Shown here: positions 6,636 to 11,347 of the stretch, piece after piece | Layout of the letters: each line of letters begins with the position of its first letter | Numbering within the stretch: the first letter of the stretch is position 1 | Assembly: GCA_964508185.1 (NCBI GenBank) | Contig: CAZDSS010000080.1 | Coordinates: 1 to 11,347, forward strand | DNA length: 11,347 nt | Direction: 5' to 3' | Source of the DNA: CAZDSS01 sp964508185 | Lineage (GTDB): Bacteria; Pseudomonadota; Alphaproteobacteria; Sphingomonadales; Govanellaceae | Translations under genes and position numbers: made by a program | The notes under the pieces: generated by a model | The model's input: the letters and a program-made list of their open reading frames with translations, nothing else | Database searches by the model: none | Told to the model about the DNA's origin: nothing

Positions 6636-6994
6636 TGAACGTCAAGTCTTCCCCGGCCGTAGCCCCGGATCCCGCGCCACGCGCGCCGGTGCGCTGCACG
6701 AGCATGAGCGACGTCCGCCGCGAGATCGATCGGCTGGACCGCGAAATCGTGACCCTGCTCGCCGAGCGGCAGAACTACATCGAGCAGGCGGGCCGCATCA
6801 AGCAGAGCCGGGACAAGGTGCGGGACGATGCCCGCGTCGCCGACGTCATCGCCAAGGTGCGGGCGCGGGCGGCGGAAGTGGGCGCGCACCCGGACCTCGC
6901 CGAGACGGTCTATCGCGCCATGGTGGAATGGTGCATCGCCTACGAATTCACCGTCTTCGACAAGAAGGGCGACGGGCAGGGCGGCGGCGCCTGA
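6635..6994 (+). CDS. Chorismate mutase, AroQ class (monofunctional)
   Basis: This enzyme converts chorismate to prephenate on the route to Phe and Tyr. The 119-aa product is an all-helical AroQ domain after a 23-residue extension. It reads DVRREIDRLDREIVTLLAER, then IKQ, then VRDDARVADVI and YRAMVEWCIAYE. By alignment with E. coli chorismate mutase, Arg28 or Arg29, Arg45, Lys56 and Arg67 hold the active-site positions. The position of E. coli Glu52 is Val68, and that of Gln88 is a Glu in IAYE; the overall pattern resembles PchB-like and other short AroQ proteins. The GTG start at 6635 has AAGGAG 8 bases upstream and overlaps the preceding stop (TAGTG), so translation is probably coupled to the TPR lipoprotein. 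An internal ATG at 6704 (MSDVRRE) would give a minimal domain. No signal peptide, so cytoplasmic. Confidence 0.88.
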   Translation: MNVKSSPAVAPDPAPRAPVRCTSMSDVRREIDRLDREIVTLLAERQNYIEQAGRIKQSRDKVRDDARVADVIAKVRARAAEVGAHPDLAETVYRAMVEWCIAYEFTVFDKKGDGQGGGA

Positions 6995-7003
6995 TCCCGT
7001 CCT

Positions 7004-7045
7004 GCGCGCCGCACGGACGATCCGATGACACCCGTGGGGGCGCGC
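7004..7045 (+). terminator. GC-rich hairpin after the chorismate mutase gene
   Basis: GCGCGCC (7004-7010) pairs with GGCGCGC (7039-7045), and CACGG (7012-7016) with CCGTG (7032-7036), with a small internal loop and a 15-base apical loop. The position about 10 bases after the stop suits a terminator, but no T-tract follows, so it may instead be an mRNA-end stabiliser. Confidence 0.4.
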
Positions 7046-7053
7046 CGAAATCC

Positions 7054-7068
7054 TTAACAAATAGTTAA
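7054..7068 (+). promoter_or_regulatory. CtrA-type binding site (TTAA-N7-TTAA)
   Basis: TTAACAAATAGTTAA is a perfect TTAA-N7-TTAA match to the site of CtrA, the alphaproteobacterial cell-cycle response regulator. It is also an inverted repeat. It lies in an AT-rich patch in otherwise GC-rich DNA, about 135 bases before the 79-aa gene at 7203 and 60 bases after the chorismate mutase gene, so it most likely controls the former. CtrA control is inferred from the motif only. Confidence 0.6.
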
Positions 7069-7089
7069 TAAGACGTCGGAAAAATCAAA

Positions 7090-7125
7090 ACTGGTTAAAC
7101 CGTGACACGGAGTTGTCACTGGTTT
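7090..7125. promoter_or_regulatory. Long imperfect inverted repeat with direct repeat ACTGGTT
   Basis: AAACC-GTGACA (7097-7107) is the reverse complement of TGTCAC-T-GGTTT (7114-7125) apart from one extra base, with a 6-base centre. The 18-base core GTGACA-N6-TGTCAC is perfect. ACTGGTT also occurs directly repeated at 7090-7096 and 7118-7124. This may be an operator for a dimeric regulator, or an 11-bp RNA hairpin in the leader of the gene at 7203. Confidence 0.5.
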
Positions 7126-7202
7126 GAAAGGCTCGTCGCGCGCAATCTCTGAATCAATCCTGAAGCGCGAAGCTCCGGGATGCGTAACAGGGGTTCTGTG
7201 TG

Positions 7203-7442
7203 ATGTACGAAGCGACCATTTACAACCGCAAGGTCCTTGAAGCCGTTCGCGAAGGCCGTCAGCATCCGGAGTTCTACGCCGGCTGGGCCTATCAGAACGT
7301 GGTCACGGTGGATGCGGCGAGCCTCGAGGAAGCGCGCAGGGAAATCGCCCGCCGCTATCCCGAGAAGGATGGGTTCGTCGTCGTCGGCATCGAAGCCTGC
7401 TACCCGTCCTTCGGCTGGCAGCGTTATCTCGCGACCGCCTGA
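7203..7442 (+). CDS. Conserved-looking 79-aa protein, unknown function
   Basis: The product begins MYEATIYNRKVLEAVREGRQ and is an alternating hydrophobic/polar, soluble-looking protein (FYAGWAYQNVVTVDAASLEE, FVVVGIEACYPSFGWQRYL) with many aromatic residues and no signal or membrane segment. I do not recognise a family; the composition suggests a compact alpha/beta fold. The start ATG has AGGGG about 9 bases upstream; a GTG immediately before it (7200) could also be used. Upstream lie a CtrA-type site and a long inverted repeat, so expression is probably regulated, perhaps by the cell cycle. Its last 19 bases overlap the 3' end of the convergent small membrane-protein gene. Confidence 0.75.
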   Translation: MYEATIYNRKVLEAVREGRQHPEFYAGWAYQNVVTVDAASLEEARREIARRYPEKDGFVVVGIEACYPSFGWQRYLATA

Positions 7443-7666
7443 GCGAAGACCCGCGAGATCACGGCGGGGCGTGCAATCTCCTTGCGCGCCCGCACAGGCC
7501 GGGCGGCCGGTGCCGCCCCTTCCTCCCCATCACGCGCCGCATCAGTTCGCCCATGAAAGCCAAGGACGCGCAAGACCTGCGCCGCGCCAGCGATCGCTGC
7601 GAACCACATGCCCATCACGAAGGCAAGACCCGCCATATGCAGGATGAGGTCGAGGGACATGGACAT
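7424..7666 (-). CDS. Small single-span membrane protein under probable SOS control
   Basis: The 80-aa product begins MSMSLDLILHMAGLAFVMGM and continues WFAAIAGAAQVLRVLGF: one hydrophobic helix of about 22-25 residues at the N-terminus, then an Ala/Arg/Glu-rich tail of about 45 residues with net positive charge, predicted to lie in the cytoplasm. No family is recognised. The start at 7666 is preceded by GGGAG (complement of 7674-7678) at 7 bases. An in-frame ATG at 7702 would add 12 residues, but it overlaps the predicted -10 region, so it would not be on the transcript. The promoter carries two LexA boxes. The gene follows selO on the same strand, so read-through from selO is also possible. 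By analogy with Caulobacter SidA, an SOS-induced small inner-membrane protein that blocks division, this is a candidate division inhibitor; no sequence similarity is claimed. Confidence 0.65.
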   Translation of the reverse strand: MSMSLDLILHMAGLAFVMGMWFAAIAGAAQVLRVLGFHGRTDAARDGEEGAAPAARPVRARKEIARPAVISRVFAQAVAR

Positions 7667-7700
7667 GGGCGTTCTCCCGTTCTCTGAATGTTCCTGTTCC

Positions 7701-7730
7701 ATTCATTCCGCAGAACGGTTTTCGTGTCAA
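7701..7730 (-). promoter_or_regulatory. Sigma-70 promoter of the small membrane protein
   Basis: On the minus strand a perfect -35 TTGACA (7730-7725) is followed after 18 bases by ATGAAT (7706-7701), a weak -10 with three of six matches; a 17-base spacing gives AATGAA. Transcription would begin near 7694, leaving a leader of about 28 bases with a good ribosome site before the start at 7666. The LexA box directly abuts the -35, so bound LexA would exclude RNA polymerase. Confidence 0.6.
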
Positions 7731-7745
7731 GAACGAAAATAGAAC
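7731..7745 (-). promoter_or_regulatory. LexA (SOS) box, proximal
   Basis: On the minus strand the sequence is GTTCTATTTTCGTTC, a perfect match to the alphaproteobacterial LexA site GTTC-N7-GTTC, with the AT-rich spacer often seen in that class. It is adjacent to the -35 TTGACA. Confidence 0.75.
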
Positions 7746-7751
7746 AAACGG

Positions 7752-7766
7752 GAACGCCCGTGGAAC
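7752..7766 (-). promoter_or_regulatory. LexA (SOS) box, distal
   Basis: On the minus strand the sequence is GTTCCACGGGCGTTC, a second perfect GTTC-N7-GTTC, separated from the first by 6 bases. The four half-sites start at 7731, 7742, 7752 and 7763, so all face nearly the same side of the helix, which suits cooperative binding. It begins right after the selO stop codon. Confidence 0.65.
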
Positions 7767-7767
7767 G

Positions 7768-9210
7768 TCAGGCTGCGGGTTGCGCTTCGCCTGAAAGGCC
7801 ATAGGCGTCCCGCATCTCGGCGATGTCGCGGATCTTCTGCCGGAACAGGGACCAGTCGTCGTCCTCCGCGATGGGGCCCCAGATCGCTTCCACGTCGTCG
7901 ATCAGCATGGTGACCGGCGTCTCGCGCTGGAAATAGGGGTGGCCGAGCCGCTCGGGCGCGGCGGGTTCATAGGCGTCAAGATGCGCCCGGAAGGCGCCGA
8001 AGGCCGCGCCCTTGTAATGTTTCCCGTTGGGTCCTGCGAGCGCCTGTTGCGCCCGGGCGGCCCCGCCGTACCAGTCGAAGAAGGCCTGCTCATAGGGCGC
8101 CCGGCTTTCATGAAGGAAGACGTGGAAGCTTCTGAGAAGATCGTCGTCCTCCGTCTCCGTGCGGGAGGCGAGATTGAGGCGGGCGAGATAGGCGCGGCGA
8201 AGCTCCCGGTCCACGGCCTCGCCATATTGGTTGAGGGCGGCGACGATGGGCTCGCGCTCCGCCACCAGCAGCAGGCATTCGGCAAGCCGCGTCAGGTTCC
8301 AGTGCAGGGCCTCGAGCTGGCGGCCGAAGCAATAGAGTCCCGTCTGGTCGAAATAGGCGGCGGTGAAGCCCGGTTCATAGGTCGGAAGAAAGCGCCAGGG
8401 ACCGTAATCGAAGCTTTCCCCCATGACGTTGATGTTGTCGGTGTTCAGGACGCCATGGACGAAGCCCGCCGCCATCCACTGGCTGCCCATGCGCGCGACG
8501 TTGTGCACGACCCGGCGTAGGAATTCCACGGGCTGCGCATGCCCCGGCAGGTCGCCAAGCTCGGGTATCAGAAAGCGGATGCAATAATCGAGAAGGGCCA
8601 GGATCCTCTTGTCGTCGCCGTTGAAGGCATGGCGCTGGAAATTGCCGATGCGGATATGGGAATGGCTCAAGCGCACGAGCACGGACGACCGGGTGGGCGA
8701 GGGCTCGTCCCCGCGATAGAGCGCCTCGCCGGTCTCGAACAGGCTCAAGGACTTCGACGTGTTGACCCCGAGCGCCTCGAGCATCTCGGTCGCGAGTATC
8801 TCCCGCACCCCGCCCTTCAGGGTAAGGCGGCCGTCGCCCTGCCGCGACCACGGGGTCTGGCCGCTGCCCTTGGTGCCGCATTCGAGGAGCCGGCCCGTGC
8901 CCCGTTCCCGCATCTGGGCGAAGGTGAAGCCCCGTCCGTCGCCGAGATCGGGGTTGTAGACCCGGAACTGGTGGCCGTGATAGCGCATGGCCAAGGGTTC
9001 CGGAAGATTGTCGGGAAGCGGCCTGAATTCCGCGAAATGGTCCCGCCATTCCTCGGCGGTCAGGGTATCGAGCCCGATCGTCGCCGCCGCGCGGTCGTTG
9101 CGCCAGCGGAGGATATGGGTCGGAAACTCCGCGGGCCGCACGACATCATAAAATCCGTCGCCGAGGGCGAGAAGCGCCTTTTCCGGGCGATAGCAGTCAC
9201 TTACGGGCAT
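7768..9210 (-). CDS. selO: SelO (YdiU/UPF0061) protein AMP-transferase pseudokinase
   Basis: SelO proteins transfer AMP from ATP to Ser, Thr or Tyr of target proteins, using a kinase fold that binds ATP in flipped orientation, and are linked to redox homeostasis. The 480-aa product shows the family signatures: YHGHQFRVYNPDLGDGRG, GTKGSGQTPWSR with the ATP-contacting Lys114, GGVREILATEM with Glu137, VRLSHSHIRIG, and HGVLNTDNINVMGESFDYGP with Asp258/Asn259 and Asp268 as metal-binding residues. The Lys-Glu (23) and Asp-Asp (10) spacings agree with those of characterised Pseudomonas SelO, so it should be active. Length is normal. I chose the ATG at 9210; a GTG at 9222 in the same frame would overlap the hrpB stop. 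The start lies 4 bases after that stop, so it is probably co-transcribed with hrpB. The SOS boxes begin just after its stop. Confidence 0.95.
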   Translation of the reverse strand: MPVSDCYRPEKALLALGDGFYDVVRPAEFPTHILRWRNDRAAATIGLDTLTAEEWRDHFAEFRPLPDNLPEPLAMRYHGHQFRVYNPDLGDGRGFTFAQMRERGTGRLLECGTKGSGQTPWSRQGDGRLTLKGGVREILATEMLEALGVNTSKSLSLFETGEALYRGDEPSPTRSSVLVRLSHSHIRIGNFQRHAFNGDDKRILALLDYCIRFLIPELGDLPGHAQPVEFLRRVVHNVARMGSQWMAAGFVHGVLNTDNINVMGESFDYGPWRFLPTYEPGFTAAYFDQTGLYCFGRQLEALHWNLTRLAECLLLVAEREPIVAALNQYGEAVDRELRRAYLARLNLASRTETEDDDLLRSFHVFLHESRAPYEQAFFDWYGGAARAQQALAGPNGKHYKGAAFGAFRAHLDAYEPAAPERLGHPYFQRETPVTMLIDDVEAIWGPIAEDDDWSLFRQKIRDIAEMRDAYGLSGEAQPAA

Positions 9211-9214
9211 TTCT

Positions 9215-11347
9215 TCAGGCACTCCGCCGGGGTTTGGCGCGGGCCGTCGGCTCCGCCACGCGGGGATCGTCAGGCCAGTAATGCTTGGGATAGCGGCCCT
9301 TGAGATCCCGCTTCACGTCCCCATAGGAACGATCCCAGAAGCCCACAAGGTCCTGCGTGACCTGCACGGGTCGCTGGGCGGGGGACAGGAGATGCAGGGT
9401 CACGGGAATGCGGCCGTCGAGGACCGCGGGTGTTTCCGTCGCCCCGAACATTTCCTGAAGCCGCACGGCGAGAACGGGCTTGCCCGTCGCGTAATCAAGC
9501 CGCAGGCGGGAGCCCGAAGGGACCGTCAGGTGGCTCGGCGCCAGCTGGTCGAGGCGGCGCGCCTGCTCCCAATCGAGGATGGAGCGGAGGGCTGATCCGA
9601 GATCGATGCGCGCGAGATGGGTTTCCCGGGAGACGCCATCGAGGAACGGGCCAAGCCAGTCCTCAAGGCGCTCCATCAAGGCCGCGTCCGACATGTCGGG
9701 CCAGCCGCCGTCCGGATCATGGGCGCGCACAAAAGCGACCCGGGCGCGGAAATGCTCGAGGTCCGGCGTCCAGGGGAGGGCGCCGAGGCCCATCTGGCGG
9801 ATGCCGTCGACCATGGCCGCTTTCAGCGCGTCCGCATGTGGGGACAGGGGCTTTTCCTCAAGCACCAGCGCCCCCAGCATGCGCCGCCTTGCCGCGACCA
9901 CCGCGCGGGTTCGGCCGTCCCACGCCACCGCGTCGCGGGTGCTGATCCGGTCGGCAAAGGCCGCCTCGATCCCCTCCATATCGAGGGGGGCGGCGAGGAA
10001 GATGCGGCCTTCGGCCTTCGCGCCGTCGAGGGCGGCGACGGCCAGGAATTCCTCCCGCGCGAGAGGGTCGGTCTGGTCCAGCATGGCGCCGCGGCCGTTG
10101 GACAGCAGAAAATGCCCGGGCGCGCCCGGGCGGCGGCGGGCGATGCGGTCGGGGAAGGCGAGGGCGAGGAGGCGCCCCGTCTGCCAGGTGATCTCCTCGG
10201 CCGCGGGCGCGGGACCTTTATGGAGCCGCTCCACCATCTGCAACAGATGCCGGGGCGCGCCGCGTCCGCGCGACAACGCCTCCATGCGGCTCCGGATGTC
10301 GGCATCCTGCCGCGCCCGGTCGCCGCGGAAGATGTCGCGCTCGCCGAGAAGCGCCGCGAGATGGGCGGCTAGCCCGCCAAGCCCCATCTCCCGCCCACGG
10401 AGCACCATGTGCGCGATGCGGGGATGAAGGGGCAGGGCCGCCATGGCCCGGCCGTGGCTCGTTACGGCTCCGTAATCATCCAGCGCTCCGAGGTCCTGCA
10501 GGAGATCCCGCGCCTGGGCGAAGGCGGCGGCGGGCGGCGGCGTCAGCCAGCGCAGGTCGTTCGCGTCCCGGCAACCCCAGACGGCAAGCTCAAGGGCGAG
10601 GGGCGCAAGATCCGCCGCGGCGATTTCGGGCGCGTCATGGGGCACGAGCGCGCGATCCTCCGCCGCGGTCCACAGGCGGTAGCAGACCCCGGGCTCCGTC
10701 CGGCCCGCGCGGCCCCGGCGCTGGGCGGCCGCGGCGGCGGAAACGCGCACCGTCTCGAGGCGCGACATGCCGGTCACGGGATCGAAGCGCGGCACGCGGG
10801 CGCGGCCGCTGTCCACCACCACGCGCACCCCTTCGATGGTAAGGGACGTCTCGGCGATCGCGGTCGCGATCACGATCTTGCGCTTGCCCCGGGGCGCGGG
10901 GCGGATCGCCTGGTCCTGCTCCTCCGGCGAAAGGTCGCCATAGAGGGGGGCGACCAGCACGTCCGGCGGCAGGGGGTTTTCGTCAAGCATGGCGACGAGC
11001 CGCCGGATCTCTCCCACGCCCGGCAGGAAGACGAGGATGCTCCCCGCCTCCTCCTGCAGCGCGCGGCGGAGGACGCGGTGCGTCTCGGCCACGTAATCCG
11101 CGCCCGCAGTTTGCGGCAGGAAGCGCGTCTCCACCGGAAAGGCGCGGCCTTCGCTGCGGATCACCGGCGCGTCGCCGAGGATTTCGGCGACCGCCGCGCC
11201 GTCAAGGGTCGCGGACATGACGAGGATCTTGAGATCGGGGCGGAGCGCCCCCTGCGCCTCCAGGGTCAGGGCGAGGCCGAGATCCGCATCCAGCGACCGC
11301 TCGTGAAATTCGTCGAAGATCACGAGCGCCACGTCGGCGAGCTCCGG
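9215..11347 (-). CDS. hrpB: ATP-dependent helicase HrpB (partial, N-terminus outside window)
   Basis: HrpB is a DEAH/RHA-type superfamily 2 helicase, presumed to act on RNA, whose cellular role is not settled. The visible 710 residues begin just before motif II: DEFHERSLDADLGLAL. Then come SATLDG (motif III), ILVFLPGVGEIRRL (IV), IVIATAIAETSLTIEGVRVV then VDSG (V), and QRRGRAGR (VI), which are intact and in order. The C-terminal part has the HrpB-specific ending: PVTLHLLSPAQRPVQVTQDL, then WDRSYGDVKRDLKGRYPKHY and WPDDP. About 100-120 N-terminal residues with the Walker A loop are missing because the window ends at 11347. No frameshift is evident. It is cytoplasmic, and upstream of selO in a likely shared transcript. 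Confidence 0.96.
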   Translation of the reverse strand, partial: PELADVALVIFDEFHERSLDADLGLALTLEAQGALRPDLKILVMSATLDGAAVAEILGDAPVIRSEGRAFPVETRFLPQTAGADYVAETHRVLRRALQEEAGSILVFLPGVGEIRRLVAMLDENPLPPDVLVAPLYGDLSPEEQDQAIRPAPRGKRKIVIATAIAETSLTIEGVRVVVDSGRARVPRFDPVTGMSRLETVRVSAAAAAQRRGRAGRTEPGVCYRLWTAAEDRALVPHDAPEIAAADLAPLALELAVWGCRDANDLRWLTPPPAAAFAQARDLLQDLGALDDYGAVTSHGRAMAALPLHPRIAHMVLRGREMGLGGLAAHLAALLGERDIFRGDRARQDADIRSRMEALSRGRGAPRHLLQMVERLHKGPAPAAEEITWQTGRLLALAFPDRIARRRPGAPGHFLLSNGRGAMLDQTDPLAREEFLAVAALDGAKAEGRIFLAAPLDMEGIEAAFADRISTRDAVAWDGRTRAVVAARRRMLGALVLEEKPLSPHADALKAAMVDGIRQMGLGALPWTPDLEHFRARVAFVRAHDPDGGWPDMSDAALMERLEDWLGPFLDGVSRETHLARIDLGSALRSILDWEQARRLDQLAPSHLTVPSGSRLRLDYATGKPVLAVRLQEMFGATETPAVLDGRIPVTLHLLSPAQRPVQVTQDLVGFWDRSYGDVKRDLKGRYPKHYWPDDPRVAEPTARAKPRRSA

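Noticed and set aside
7102..7119. CRP or FNR site at GTGACA-N6-TGTCAC
   Set aside because: The half-site arrangement does not fit TGTGA-N6-TCACA or TTGAT-N4-ATCAA, so it is kept only as an unassigned inverted repeat.
8539..9303. 254-aa plus-strand frame
   Set aside because: It is antisense to selO and the hrpB end, and it shows no family motif.

Overview
The window is GC-rich, densely packed DNA from a bacterial chromosome, most likely an alphaproteobacterium. Three things point that way: a perfect CtrA-type site (TTAA-N7-TTAA, 7054-7068), two alphaproteobacterial LexA sites (GTTC-N7-GTTC, 7731-7766), and gene content typical of that class (aspS, an OsmC-like protein, a CaiB/BaiF enzyme, a TadD-like TPR/SPOR lipoprotein, a stand-alone AroQ-type chorismate mutase, selO and hrpB). 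The order cannot be fixed from the sequence alone. I see no rRNA, tRNA, CRISPR array, transposase or integrase.

Layout on the left: the 3' end of aspS (1-230) is closed by a strong hairpin terminator. A large 799-aa protein follows (418-2817). It has four degenerate beta-rich repeats, a poly-proline hinge and a Kelch-like propeller, and it looks like a phage or surface structural protein standing alone in the chromosome. A small ABM-like monooxygenase gene (2835-3164) follows 17 nt later and overlaps the end of a convergent OsmC-like gene (3145-3624, minus). Divergent from OsmC is a CoA-transferase/racemase of the CaiB/BaiF family (3673-4833).

Middle: a short, very charged minus-strand ORF (4855-5049) is divergent from a TPR lipoprotein with a C-terminal SPOR domain (5241-6635). 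The lipoprotein's stop codon overlaps the GTG start of a chorismate mutase (6635-6994), so the two are probably translationally coupled. A 208-nt regulatory gap follows, holding a hairpin, the CtrA-type site and an imperfect long inverted repeat. It leads into a 79-aa conserved-looking protein of unknown function (7203-7442).

Right: the minus strand carries hrpB (partial, 9215-11347), then selO (7768-9210) four nt after the hrpB stop, then an 80-aa single-membrane-span protein (7424-7666). This last gene has its own promoter, with a perfect TTGACA -35 element directly abutted by two tandem LexA boxes. It is therefore probably an SOS-induced small membrane protein, and by analogy with Caulobacter SidA a candidate DNA-damage division inhibitor. 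This is the most interesting item in the window.

The genes do not form one pathway. The window is mostly housekeeping genes with two accessory points: the Kelch/repeat protein, and the back-to-back CtrA-type and LexA-type regulated small genes at 7054-7766.
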